64,000 nucleotides of DNA from Acanthochlamys bracteata (GCA_019914995.1 CM034127.1:434001-498000), one strand, 5' to 3'. Shown: positions 10,148 through 22,407, counted from the first letter of the stretch. The notes: generated by a model from the letters alone, not told the origin. Program-made: numbers and translations.

Positions 10148-12702
10148 TGTCACGACCCAACCCGGCCACGACTACTAGACTACATGCTCGACAACAACCA
10201 AACTAGATCCGGTCTAGTAAGTCTGACCAAAAAATATCATAACGGTTCACCAAACGTTTTCAAATAAATAAATAAAAAAAAAAATATTCGACAGAACCTT
10301 CCCTATAATTTCAAGTGAAAACCTGTACCATAATAATTCATTTGATAACGGTAAAACAAAGCAAAAATAAACAAATACTTTCAATACCAAAACCAACCAA
10401 ATAAATATCTATGGGCTACCGGTAGCCACACTCACACCTATTACATCTCCAAAACTTCAATTTACAAAGCCAAAAAAATATAAGAGAAATACATATCTTA
10501 AGAAAATAACAGAGCCATCTATATGCCAAAATGAGCTATAAGTACACGGATCTACCGTCGACGTGCTATATCCTGTCAGCTCCCGCTAGTACCTGGAATA
10601 TCTGGGAGAGGCCAAAGAAAGAAAAAGGGATGAGCCCAGACTCAGTGAGGTGAAATAACAGAATGCATCATTTAGGGCTTCTAATGCATTACCCTAATTG
10701 TTTCAATTCTATCTGCTATATGCAACAGATGCAACGATTAGATCGGGAACAGCTCTATTGGGTCCTAAGTCGTCCCATACCAACCTAGTTCCCAATAAGA
10801 ATCGATACGGAGGGCTTGACATACAACAAATGCAGTCCATAAAATATCCCGCTATATTAACATGTAATAATATTCATTAGGTGCCATGCACTATGAGAAC
10901 AAACTACATAGTTTATATTTCTTTCACTATGGCATCCTAAATACATAAAGTCCAACTATGCACGCTACAATACCTTTATGCATTCATACATGTTGTCGTC
11001 CGTTATCCAAACATGTCTAATATGATACCATACATGTTTGTCTATCTATATTCATGATGTAACACTAGTCGTGAATCAGATAATAATCATAAACAAAGAG
11101 CGAGATCGATCATTTCAATCTACCAACCAGGCTACCGCCGCCGGGCGAGGTATAACCATCCCGGTGATCGAACGGATGGGCCGTGGTATCGCCCCCACGC
11201 CGCATGGGCCTAATAATACTATGGCCATAGGTGGGTGCCCGCCCACACCCACCGGGTCCCGATTCACCCACGACTGGGCACCGCCCTCGCAACAATGAGT
11301 GTTCATGCATTTTGACATGCAATCTCATGCCACTTTACTTCAATATAAATCATGTCTCTAAGCATATACATGGTTTCATGGTTCGTTTATCAATGCTCAA
11401 AGATGATGGTCATGCAATAAAAAAAAATAAACATTCTCAAAAGTTACCATGCTTGATATCATTACGGTTAATAATGACCATGCTCTAAGCATACTAGGCT
11501 TTACAGGTAAGAACTTATATAACATATATAACCATTAATGCTCTTTATAGACATAAATCAACGGTAAGATCTTTAGTTACCAAATGCTATTTGATTAGTC
11601 TATAGAGAATTCCTACGAACATGCTCCACACATATAGTCATTATCTAGCATGAGGAGTAATTTATTCAATATAAAGAAAGTGGCAAATTTTGCCGAAGTT
11701 CCAAGTGGATGTTACTGCGCAAAGTAGCCTAACGCAAACTAAGAAAGAAAGGCACGGTAACCCTCACATGTTTTTCCCGTGATCAATTAATCCACTGATT
11801 ACTCTAAGCCAAATCCCTTAGTCCACCTTCCTCAACGAAAAGCTATAACACACACATGGCACAACTATTACTTAATTGCGTTAAACGAATTTATTCTAAC
11901 AATCATAATATCTACCACAATCCTTTATAAGCACGTCGCCGATACGGCGGAATTTCATAATAGGATTTCAACCAAACAACCAATTACTTAATCCTATCCA
12001 CTACACAATTATTCTAACGATAGCAAAATTAGAAAGCTTACCGATTTAAACGAGGCGATAAATTTCCAAATTAGCTTCGAACCTTTGAAAATCACTGAAT
12101 TTCTCCCATCTACAAGTGGGGCCCACTGATCGCGGAATCCCGCGTGAATAGTGTCGCGGAGGGAATTTTGGCGGAATAAAATCCAAACAGCTACACAAGC
12201 AAACAACCACCACTAAATTAAGAAAAATATTCCAAGATATTATTACAAGTTTCAAGCAATCATAAATCATTGAAAAATTATTTATTTACATCTACGGCGG
12301 TGAAATTCTCAATACAAGTGAAAATTCATCTCAACTAATAAGAGAAACGCATCACTGAGATGAAGGGATAAATTTTAGTTGCTTACCCTAGCCGGAAGTC
12401 CGGCGAAAAGGTCCGGCGAAATCCCTAGTTTTCACCCGCACGGTGAAAAATGGAGAAAATGCCACGGCGAGGGAAAAAGAGAGGGAGAATGAAATTCTGC
12501 AGATATAGGAGATGCTCTTGCTGCCGGAGAAGAAGAATTTCTGCCGGATGATCACCGGATGCAAGGGAGGCTCGGTGGGGAGTGGCTGCGTCGGGAGAGA
12601 GAGAGAAAGGGGTGGCTGTTAGAAGAAAAAATAAGTGAAGGAAATTAAGATTAGTATAAGATATTTTATAATTAAGGTTGGCCCACAATATGGAGCGTTA
12701 CA
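10148..12702 (-). repeat. 5' LTR of the gypsy element (2555 bp)
   Basis: In element orientation the LTR starts TGTAACGCTCC and ends GGGTCGTGACA, so it has TG...CA ends. It is a direct repeat of 2550-5086. Small open frames inside it (11038-11328, 12425-12688) have no recognisable product and are treated as chance. It abuts the 3' flank of the first CNL pseudogene. Confidence 0.85.
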
Positions 12703-12844
12703 AAGAGGATCTGAAGCCTGAAAATAATTTGGTAAGGCATCAAACCATGAATCATCAGTCTTCACTCCATATCATCTACTGAAAGGAAGAAAGGACCCCT
12801 GCTTAAGCATATATATCATACATATAAGTAATATATCAAACTAG

Positions 12845-15800
12845 TTAAGTAAGATGAGACCTCACTTTGGTTGAGCTAGCTTGGGGACAAACTGGCCATT
12901 TTGCACAATCATCATGATCGCATCGGATAACAAGATGCGTTCCCTCCTTGGTTTTCAGCGTTCTAAGTGCCGGAAGGTTCTGACTCCCGCCAAGGAGCCA
13001 CTGAGGTAGAGACTCTACAGAGTATGTATGTAGACGCAGCTCTTCCAGCTTAGGGAGAAAGGCAACCGTCTCAAGATTGTTGACTTTTCGTAGACCCAAT
13101 TTCTTAAGACAAGGAAGGTGTTCGAGTTCTTGCAACCCTGATTTGCTGATGGACAAGACTGTTAGTGCTCTAGCATGCTTGTAGAAGGCCGACGGAAGAA
13201 ACTTTAGCAATGGACAATTCCAGATAGTAACTTTCTTTAAAAGTGGTAATGCATTGATCGCACCTTCACTTCCTTCCTCATAATCCCACTGCCACTCCGC
13301 CAAATGTTCCATGTTTCTGAATTCTAAGTACTCAAGCTTAGGAAATATGTTGAGTGGAAAGAATGAAGGAGCGACACCATTTGCGAGACCCAAAAACTCT
13401 GAGCATATGGCTTTGACCCCGGATGCACCTTTTATAATTAGTAAACCTCAAATTAGGAAAAATACCAAGGGTCGGAAGATGGGTGCAATACTTGCAATCA
13501 ACCAATTTCAGAACTGTGAGATTCGGGAGACAGTCGTAGGAGATCCAGCGTGAGAAGCATTTGCCGAAGAAACCTTTGATTATCAATTTCTCCAAATAAT
13601 CTGGTGGGGACAAAAGAAACTCAAACTCCTTCTCTATCCTGTCTCTTTGAGCTTCAATCTCGAGCGGTTGCTTGCACTCTAGCTTTAGGAAGTACAAGCA
13701 TCTGTTACTAAAAACGCTTTCTGTTTTCTTACAGTCTTGGGAAAATTCTGACCCATCTAAGTTGCATATCATTACTACCTCAAGGTTAGGGAGGCCAGCT
13801 AAATCGTCCAATCTGAAGCATAGCGTTTCACTTTCTTGTGGGAGAACGTCTCCTATATGGTAGATAGGAAATCCCCAAAGCTCTCGAAGATTTCTGAGAT
13901 CTTGCACCTCTGCCGGCATTCTCTCTAATTTTGTCCCTTCAACATTTAAAGCTCTTAGCTTATGAAGCCTACCAATACTCTTTGGTAGATTGTGCAGAAA
14001 TCTACAATTCCAAAGATACAGAAATTGCAGATTCACAAGATCTCCTATGCTCTCAGGCAAGTATTTTATATCGGCATTAGCTACACATAGATATCTCAAA
14101 TGCAGTAAATTCTTTATTGTAGCCGGGACTTGTTGGATGCGAGCATTTTTCAATTGCAGAACTCGAAGGTACTTGTTAGTTCGGCATATCTGAATAATTC
14201 CATCTTCATCAACTTTAGAACTATTAAGGAATAACGACCTCAAAGAGTTGTAGCCTTTAATGAAATCAGTCACCTTGATACTTTCTTGAGACAAATTATC
14301 ATCAGTTTTGTCATCAATACACAAGCGACGAATCTTCATCAGAGGATCAAAATTTTGGAAATGATTTTGCACATCTTTTGTGAACAAGTTTTCTCCTTGC
14401 AACAAAGCATGGCAAAGTGCTCTCAAAAGATCATGCATGCTGCACATGGATCCATCAATATATGTGGGATCGGTTTGGAGCATACATCTGTTGATGAGCT
14501 TATAGTAACAATTATTTGCTTCGGCTTCTAAAGTTGAATTTCCAGAGTCTTTCACTAACCCTTCAGCAATCCAACAATTGCAAAGAACATGCATAGGCCG
14601 GTGCTCACGTGGAGAAAACAATGAAGAATATAAGAAGCATTGCTTAAGATGCAAAGGTAAATCTTCATAACTTAAGTATAATGCAGTATGAACTTCATCA
14701 GGAAGTTTGGTTGAAGACCATTCATTGCGTCTGAGAACTTCTTCCCATGCACGCTTACTTCTATCAGTATCACATAGCACACCTCCAATAGTTCGAATAG
14801 CTAAAGGTAATCCTGCACATTTGTCCACAATCTGCAGCCCTATATTTTTGAGCCAAAAAATCTCACTTTCATCCCCACCGAGCACCACAACCTTACATAG
14901 CAATAACCATCCATCTTCAAGAGATAATGGATCGACTGGGAAGCATCTGACGGCCTTCATCTCATTTGCGATTTTAGTACTTCTAGTGGTGACCAAAACC
15001 CTGCTTCCTGTCGCTCCATTTTGCAATAAGCGCTTCAGAAGCTCGTTCCATACAGATGCATCCCACACATTGTCCAAAACGATTAAGAATTTCTTATCCT
15101 TTACAGACTCATGAACTAATGACTCGAGAGATGGTCTAGATCGGGACCCTTTATGATCTTGACCCATAGAGGTCAAGATATCACAAAGCAATTCCACCTC
15201 ATCAAATATCTTTGAAACACTGAGCCATATTTTTATTTGAAATTCACAGTCGACTCAGTATTTTTTAAACACATTCCTAGCTAGCGTTGTCTTTCCTATT
15301 CCTCCCATACCTACAACCCCATACACAAGAATTTTTTCTCTTCATCTGCTTCAGTCAAAGACTCCAAGATTGTTCGGGTATTTTCTTGAATCTTTGTCCC
15401 AACAATGTCTACATCTATTATATGTGAACTTCTGCGACTAGTTTCCGCTGTGGATTTAAGTTCACGTGTAGGAGATGCATCCTTGAGAGAGAATTGGAAT
15501 TTTTGCTGAGCGATGCGCTCTAAGATTGATTTTTTTCATTCTAATTCCAATGTCATGAGTAAAAAAAAGCTTGCGGAAGAAATAAGGAAGCAGACATGTT
15601 ACGCATACAAATATTGAAGGAGATGGGTTAGCTGCCAGTTTATTTTTCTCGTTCTTGGTGCAGTACTCGTCGAGTATGTCGTCGGCATCGTACATGACAT
15701 CCTTGAGTTTGATGAGCCAGTCGTTGATGGATTTCTCTTCGATCATTCGTTTCTCTGCATCTTCAAGGATGTTGCAGATGTCTCGAAGGGTCTCTTTAAG

Positions 15801-15908
15801 CTTATTAATCTGACCAGGCACACCTACAAGCATCACAACCTCTTCCTTCGCCATGTTGTTCACATCAGTTTGGAAGTCTTGTAAGAGTTTGTTTGCTAGG
15901 AATGCCAT
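12845..15908 (-). pseudogene. CC-NB-ARC-LRR (RGA-like) resistance pseudogene, copy 1
   Basis: The homologous CDS runs from ATG 15908 (MAFLANKLLQ...) to the stop at 12845. It keeps an Rx-type coiled coil with DADDILDEY, kinase-2 (FLIVLDNVWD), RNBS-B (GSRVLVTTRS), GLPLA, CFLYSSLF, MHD (CSMHDLL) and LRRs. Compared with the intact copy at 37124 it has a 4-nt deletion after the coiled coil (about 15525-15530), a 1-nt deletion near 15340, an in-frame TGA near 15253 (an Arg codon in the intact copy) just after the P-loop, and a frameshift near 13437 in the LRRs. It cannot encode a functional receptor. The 619-codon frame 13338-15197 could make an NB-ARC/LRR fragment only. Confidence 0.9.
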
Positions 15909-15998
15909 CAGTGAGCAATTAAGGTAGACTTGGGAACACAGGAGTAGAGCTAGAATTGAAAGCAAATGCCGTGGTGGTAGATTAGTATGAAGACTCAT

Positions 15999-17062
15999 TT
16001 TCTTCTACGTATAATGAAGTGTGGGTAGGTTTGAGATGGGACGCCGCCTCCATATGAACACCCACTGGCTTCACTTCTCTCAATCGTGCAAGTGGTTGAA
16101 CTTAACCACAAAAGTCAATTTTTTTGGTCATTAGTATACATGTACAGTTTTAAAGAACGTCTGGCAATGCCTAAAAAAAAAAAAAAGATAAATTTATTTT
16201 GAAATTTTTTGAAAAATAAAATCATTAGTACTATACATGTAGTTATGTACACCTTCACTTTCCTTTCCGCCTTAATTTTTTATTTAAGAAAAAACTTATT
16301 CAAAAAAATTTCAAAACTCTATATTTTAATACAATTATATATCGTTTCAAAATCTGATCTGTTATAGGGAGTGCGTTTCACTCTATTCCAACAATTTTAT
16401 TTATTTTATATTTTAAATAAAATTTTATAATATTTTATAAAATTTATTTAAAAATTTTAAAATATAAAAGTTTATTTTGTAAGATTTGTTATGGTCTATT
16501 TTTATCATTATTTAGATAAAACATAAATTTATTTTTTAAAATAGTATAAAAATAATTTTTATTTAAAAAAAATCTATTTCAAAAGTATTTACAAACGTCT
16601 TTCGTTGTCTTGAAGTTGTAGGTGAAATACCAGAAACAACTCCTCTACGTTCGAGCATCTTGCGGTAGCAGTCTCATAAATTTTTATAGATAACTTAAGA
16701 AATACTATCGAAATAGTAAGTTACATAGAAATCTTAGGAAGCTGTTCAAGAAATCAGGGAAACCTAAACTAGCACTATACACAAATTACTTACAGCTAGC
16801 GTCTAAGAAGGTGATGATAATAATAACAATAATAATGCAAATTAGTAAATAAAATCACTTCCAAACATCCTGGTAATAACGTTGTTGGTAACATCCAACT
16901 GCATTTGCATTGTCGTTACATTTACTCTAGGCTATATGTTAACATGATCTGATCAACCAAATAGCTTAACGGGTGCAGCTCCTGATGTTTGCAAATCTAA
17001 AGAGCAGCTGAGCAGCCTTTATCTACAACAGCTGCTCGTAGTGCAAATCTAAAGAAGCACAA
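15999..17062. other. AT-rich spacer
   Basis: No gene is seen. From about 16140 to 16605 the sequence is very AT-rich. Its edges (AGTGCGTTTCAC near 16370, TTTACAAACGTCT near 16600) resemble the terminal repeats of the AT-rich MITE-like units described elsewhere in the window, but the boundaries are not secure. Confidence 0.4.
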
Positions 17063-17303
17063 TTAAGCATATATCAAACTAGTTAAGTAAGCAGGAGTAT
17101 ATAAATTAAACTGAGGAGAGCTCACCTTTGTTGAGCTAGCTTGGGGACAGATTGACCATACAGCACAATCATCATGATCGCATCGGAGAACAGCATGCGT
17201 TCCCTCTTTGGTTATCAGCGTTCTAAATGACTCGAAGTTCTGACTCCGGCCAAGGAGCCATTCAGGAAGACACTCCACATAGTTTGAGCACAGACCCAGC
17301 TCT
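17063..17303 (-). pseudogene. CNL 3'-end fragment (last LRR and C-terminal tail)
   Basis: Only the final segment of the CNL family is present: SLPQWLL-like CLPEWLLGRSQNFES, then KEGTHAVLRCDHDDCAVWS and CPQASSTKVSSP. Homology ends abruptly upstream near 17303, inside the sequence that encodes the penultimate LRR in the full copies. The same GTGAGC follows the Lys codon as in the other copies. The downstream bases to about 16975 resemble the 3' flanks of copies 1 and 2. It is a leftover of a deleted or partly duplicated copy. Confidence 0.85.
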
Positions 17304-18244
17304 TGTTTTGTCCTGAAATGATGGGAATTAAAAGAGCGTAATAGAAGCTGCTACATGCTGGTACTTGTTCTCTATGCATCTTCTTTCGAATCATTTGTCT
17401 CAAATGATTTCTTAACTCCTCCTTTAAATGCATACATCTCCGCACACATCATACGCACCATCTGTCTCTGGACAATATGCTGTGAAGTTTCCATGAATCC
17501 GTTCGACGGGCTTAAAGAAATGCTACTGAAATGAGAAATGTTAAAGCTGTACACCAATGAGGTTGAAGGCATACTGTTATTACTTGTTAGATCTGGATGT
17601 GTTCGTTTCTGCACTGCATGTAACGAGCTGCCAAGCTTGGGCCAAAATGATCCTGGATCTTTACCAAGATGGCACATAAAGTAAAAGACTAAAGTAAAGC
17701 CATTATGCTAGAAAATTATGGACTTCTCTAAAATAGGTACATATTTTGTAAGAAAGATTATGTATTGATATTTTAGGAGAATGTTGTGGGGCAATCACCA
17801 CAGTCTCTGAAGAGAGATGGGATGCTATAAATAGAGATATGGATCCCCATGTTGGAATATTATCGAAGGAGTTGTAATCTAAGCACCCTAGTGAAGCTTT
17901 CTTTGATCCATACTCTTCTCTTCTAGTTTGCTCCATTCCTTTGTAGTAATTTTTTTTGGAATTCTTTTAGTCTTACTTAACAACTTAGCACAAAAGTTCC
18001 TAAGTGCCGCATTGGTACTGTTGAAACTCTATCCCTGTGAAATGAAGGTCTGGATGTTTCGACAGAAAGACCCCCACCCTGCAAGAAGATGACACAACAC
18101 AGGCAGCATAGGCCTGAATGTGAAAAGTAGTCCATACTTTGTTTTGCTCTTATGTTGATAGTATAATGCATTTGTTAAATATGGTTGGCATCAGATTACT
18201 TCGCAGCAAATTTTGCTTGCCGTGGTATTTATTGGAATGCAAAT
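17304..18244. other. Spacer with an unidentified 101-codon open frame (17372-17677, minus)
   Basis: The minus-strand frame 17372-17677 encodes a 101-residue peptide (with FWPKLGSSLHAVQKRTH and QRQMVRMMCAEMYAFKGG). I do not recognise it. Its length and composition leave open a captured gene fragment or chance. Around 17830 there is a TATA-like CTATAAATAG. The region 17706-17983 has an LTR-like TG...CA frame, but no matching partner or target duplication was found. No function is proposed. Confidence 0.3.
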
Positions 18245-18434
18245 TGTTGGAGAGATACAACATCGGAGAAGTTAACCAAGATAAGACACCTAAAGAGTTC
18301 GGTCCATACACTAGAAAGTCCAATCCAACCTAAAAGTTTAAGCCAATAGATTATGAAACTCTCTAGTATATTAACCTCCTTCGTATCTTATCTTTATTCA
18401 ATGTGGAACTAATTTACTCACTCTTAATCCAACA
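18245..18434. repeat. Solo LTR (190 bp) with near-perfect 5-bp flanking repeat
   Basis: The unit starts TGTTGGAGAG and ends TTAATCCAACA, giving 7-bp inverted termini TGTTGGA/TCCAACA as in short plant LTRs. The flanks are CAAAT (18240-18244) and CAAAG (18435-18439), a 4/5 match to a target-site duplication. No internal domain or second LTR is adjacent, which fits LTR-LTR recombination of a small copia or TRIM-type element. Confidence 0.7.
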
Positions 18435-18639
18435 CAAAGGTGACTTTAACACGAGAAGAGCTAACTAGAGACAAGCTTATATCAGAGGATCTTAGCTTAT
18501 ATATTAAACAGTTTAATCTAACCCAAAAAGCATACGACAATGGATTCAATTCTTTGAATATCAATCATCTTCCCATCTTGTATTCTAATCCAAGTCGCTT
18601 CTGTACCCAAGATTTACATACGCTCCTATGCCAGTAGGA

Positions 18640-19332
18640 ACTTCGCAAAATCTCTTTTGTTACATTACATTCAAGGCTGTGCTAATGTTCCTGGGACATG
18701 AATTCATATGCTCCTTTGGACAAGTGTTGGAGGTGACTGTCAATCTTTGCCGTCTTTATGCAGTGAAAAACTGCATTGATCTTGAAGACGCATCTGATTT
18801 CTATCTGGTTGATAACGCAAGGCATTTGCATCTGTTATGCTTAATTAGTTGCACATAGAAACGAAGTGGTTCTCTTCTGTTTTCCCAGGCAGTTTGAGTA
18901 AAGTATTATTCATCATTTCACAAAGACTTCTTAGTTGCAGCAATCATAAACTTCATTAAAATTTTCGGATATTGAATACAGAAGAAATATCTTAAGCTCT
19001 CTGTCATTGCTAACAGAAGAACAACCCCTACATTACTAATGAAATTTGAAAATAAAACAAAATCGAGAACCACACTTTATTTCATGGGAAGAGATGAGAA
19101 ACCGAAACTGGGCGATTCGAATCTGGAGGCCAAGAGATGAAACTTATCCACAATTGAAACGAAAATAAGCAGGACATATAGATGAAATTTGATACGGCAT
19201 CAAAACATGAATAGTCAGTCTTCACTTCACATCATCTACTGAAAGGAAGAAGGAAGCACTATTTAAGCATATATCAATATATTAAACATATATGATATCT
19301 AGTTTAAATAAGCAGGACGTATATAAATCAAA
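18640..19332 (-). other. Conserved 3' flank of CNL copy 2
   Basis: Read on the minus strand, this non-coding stretch is recognisably homologous to the flanks downstream of copies 3 (35850-36420) and 4 (40157-40700). Shared phrases include CAAATTTCATT, ATGATGAATAAT and CTAGATAGAAATCAGATGC-like sequence. It shows that the duplication unit reached well past the stop codon. The open frame 18628-18858 on the plus strand is an antisense shadow of this flank. Confidence 0.7.
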
Positions 19333-22300
19333 CTAAGGAATGCTCACCTTGGTAGAGCTAGCTTCAGAACAGACTGGCCATACTGCAGAACCATCACGAT
19401 CGCATCGGAGAACAGCGCATGCTCCCTCCTTAGTTATCAACGTTCTAAGTGCCGGGAAGTTCTGACTCCTGCCAAGGAGCCATTGAGGTAGTGACTCCAC
19501 AGAGTTTGAGTATAGACCCAGCTTTTCCAGCTTAGGGAGAAATGCAACTGCCTGCATATTGTTGACATCTTGTAGAAACAATTCTTTTAGACAGGGAAGG
19601 TGTTCCAGTGCTTGCAAGCCTGAATTCCAGATATTCAAGACTGTCAATGCTCTAGCATGCTCGTAGAAGGCTGATGGAAGAAGCTCCAGCAATGGACAAT
19701 TCCAGATCATAACTTTCTCTAGAAGTGGCAGTGCTTTGATCGCACCTTCACGTCCCTCCTCATAATCCCACTGCCACTCTGCCAAGTTTTCCATGTTTCT
19801 GAATTCTAAATACTCGAGCTTGGGAAATATTTGAAGTGGAGAGGATGAAAGAGCAACACCATTTGTGAGACCCAAAAACTCTGATCCAACGGCTTTGACC
19901 GCTGATGCACTTTTTATCTTTAGAAACTTTAAATTAGGAAAAATACCAAGGGCAGGAAGGTGGGTGCAATATTTACAACCAACCAATGCCAGAATCGTCA
20001 GATCCCGGAGACGGTTGTAGGAGATCCAGCTCGAGAAGCGTTTGCCGAAGAAACCTTTGATTTTCAACACCTCCAAACAATTTGGTGGGGACAAAAGAAA
20101 CTCAAACTCCCTCTCTATCCTGTCTGTTTGAGTTTCAATCTCATGCGGCTCCTTGCAGTAAAGATGTAGAATGTTCAAGGACCTGTTACGTTTAAATATG
20201 CTTTCTGCTTCGTTATAGTCTTGAGGAAATTCTGACCCATCTAAATGACGTATGATTACTATTTGAAGGTTAGGGAGGCCAGCTAAATCGCCCAACCTGG
20301 ACCATAATTTTTCACTTTGTTGTGAGAGAACATCCCCTGTATGGTAGATAGGAAATCCTGAAAGATCTCAAAGGTTTTTGAGATATTGCAGCTCTGCTGG
20401 CAGTCTTTCTAATTTCGTTCCACCAATATTTAAAGTTCTTAGCTTATGAAGCCTACCAATACTCTTCGGTAGGTTGTGTAGAAATTCACAATCCAAAATA
20501 TACAGGAATAGCAGATTCACAAGATCTCCAATGCTGTCAGGTAAGTATCCTATACCAATATTTTCTAAAAGTAGATATCTCAAATGCAGTAAATTCTTTA
20601 TTATAGCTGGGAATTGTTGGATGGGAGCATTTTTCAATTGCAGAATGCGGAGGTACTTGTTAGTTCGGCAAATATGGCTAATTCCTTCTTCATCAACTTT
20701 AGAACTATTGATGAATAATGACCTTAAAGATTTACATTCTTTGACAAAATCAGTCACTTTCTTTCCTTGTTGAGACAAATTATCATCAGTTTTGTCGTCA
20801 ATATACAAGCGACGAACCTTGATCAGAGGATCACCATTCTGAAAACTATTTTGCACATCTTTTATGAACAAGTTTTCTCCTCGTAACAAAGCATGGGAAA
20901 GTGATCTCAAAAGATCATGCATGAGGCACTTGAATCCACCAAAAGATAGGGGGTCAGTTTGGAGCATACCTCTGTTGGCGAGCTTATTGTAACAATTCCT
21001 TGCTTCTGCTTCTGCTTCTAAAGTTGAATTTCCAATGTCTTTTACTAACCCTTCAGCAATCCAACAATTGCAAAAATTACCCCTGTACTGGTACTCACGT
21101 GGAGGAAACAATGAAGAATACAAAAAGCATTGTTTAAGGTGCAAAGGTAAATCTTCATAACTTAAATACAATGCAGCATGAATGTCATCCGGAAGCTTGG
21201 CTGACGACCATTCATTGCGTCCGAGAACTTTCTCCCATGCATGCTTACTTCTCTCAGTATCACATAGCACACCTCCAATAGCTCGAATAGCTAAAGGTAG
21301 TCCTGCACATTTGTCCACTATCTGCATCCCTATATCCTTGAGCAAAAAAATATCACCTTCATCCCCGCCTAGAACCACAACCTTGCATAACAATAGCCAT
21401 CCATCTTCAAGAGATAATGGTTCGACTGGGATGCATCTAACGGCCTTCATCTCATTTGTTATTTGAGTACTTCTAGTGGTGACTAAAGCCCTACTTCCTC
21501 TGGCTCCACTGTGCAGTAGACGCTTCAAAAAGTTGTTCCACACAGATGCATCCCACACATTGTCCAAAACGATTAAGAATTTCTTATCCTTTACAGACTC
21601 ATGAACTAAAGACTCCAGAGATGGTCTAGATCGGGACCCTTTATGATCTACGCCAACAGAGGTCAAGATATCACAAAGTAATTCCACCTCATCGTATATT
21701 TTTGAAACACTGAGCCATATTTTAATTTGAAATTCACAGTCGACTCTGTAGTTTTTAAACACATTCCTAGCTAGTGTGGTCTTACCTATTCCTCCAATAC
21801 CTACAACCCCATGCACAAGAATTTTTTCCCTTTCATCTGGTACAGTCAAAAACTCCAAGATTGTTCGGGTATTGTCTTCAATCTTTTCCCCCACGATGTC
21901 TACATCTATTATATGTGAAGTTCTGCGACTACTTTCGGCTATGGATTTAGGTTCACGGGTAGGAGATGCATCCTTGAGGGAGAATTGGGCTTTTTGCTGA
22001 GAGATTCGCTCGAGTCTGAGATTGAGCTTTTTCATTCTGATTCCAATGTCATGAGTAAAAAAAAGCTTATGGAAGAGGTAAGGAAGCAGACATGTTACGC
22101 ATACCAATCTTGAAGGAGATGGGTTAGCAGCGGCCAACTTCTTTTTCTCGTTTTCGATCCAGCACTCGTCGAGTATGTCGTCAGCATCGTACATGACATC
22201 CTTGAGCTTGATGAGCCAGTCGTTGATGGATTTCTCTTCGATTCTTCTGTTCTCTGCGTCTTCAATGACGTTGCAGATATCACGAAGGGTCTCTTTAAGC

Positions 22301-22407
22301 TTCTTGATCTGCTGAGGCACACCTACAAGAAGGACAACCTCTTCCTTTGCCATGTTGTAAACATCGCTTTGGAGGCCTTGTGTGAGTCTGTTTGCTAGGA
22401 ACGCCAT
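19333..22407 (-). pseudogene. CC-NB-ARC-LRR (RGA-like) gene, copy 2, one premature stop
   Basis: From ATG 22407 to the stop at 19333 the sequence is one continuous frame of 1025 codons, broken only by a TGA at 20368-20370 (codon 680). There the other copies have CGA (Arg) in the LRR motif NLRELWGFP. Domains in order: Rx-type coiled coil (residues about 1-120, DADDILDEC), P-loop GIGGIGKTTLARN, kinase-2 FLIVLDNVWD, GSRALVTTRS, GLPLA, CFLYSSLFPP, MHD in CLMHDLLRSL, then LRRs to the C-terminal CSEASSTK tail. As it stands it could make a 679-residue protein with a short LRR. CNLs normally sense pathogen effectors in the cytosol and trigger defence. This copy is probably a recent pseudogene or a truncated allele. 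Confidence 0.9.

Larger units (their letters stand above)
2550..12702 (-). mobile_element. Ty3/gypsy chromovirus (Tekay/Del-like), decayed, in tandem with a second copy
   Basis: This is a complete element read on the minus strand: 5' LTR 10148-12702, PBS, gag, protease, RT, RNase H, integrase, chromodomain, polypurine tract near 5087-5100, and 3' LTR 2550-5086. The order PR-RT-RH-INT with a C-terminal chromodomain and LTRs of about 2.5 kb fits the Tekay/Del chromovirus lineage. That lineage call is inference, since no phylogeny was made. Every domain lies in its own short open frame, so the element cannot make a full polyprotein. Immediately left of the 3' LTR another gag-PR-RT begins, so that LTR serves two internal regions. 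Confidence 0.85.

Noticed and set aside
11038-11328. Overlapping frames on both strands in the gypsy LTR
   Set aside because: GC-rich patch of the LTR with no domain. The frames differ between the two LTR copies.
12425-12688. 87-codon frame at the outer end of the gypsy LTR
   Set aside because: Lies within LTR sequence, is Leu/Ser-rich by composition and is broken in the other LTR.
14707-15114. 135-codon plus-strand frame, with near-identical partners at 33724-33993 and 38035-38304
   Set aside because: It is the antisense of the conserved NB-ARC region. It was useful only as a marker of silent-site identity between copies.
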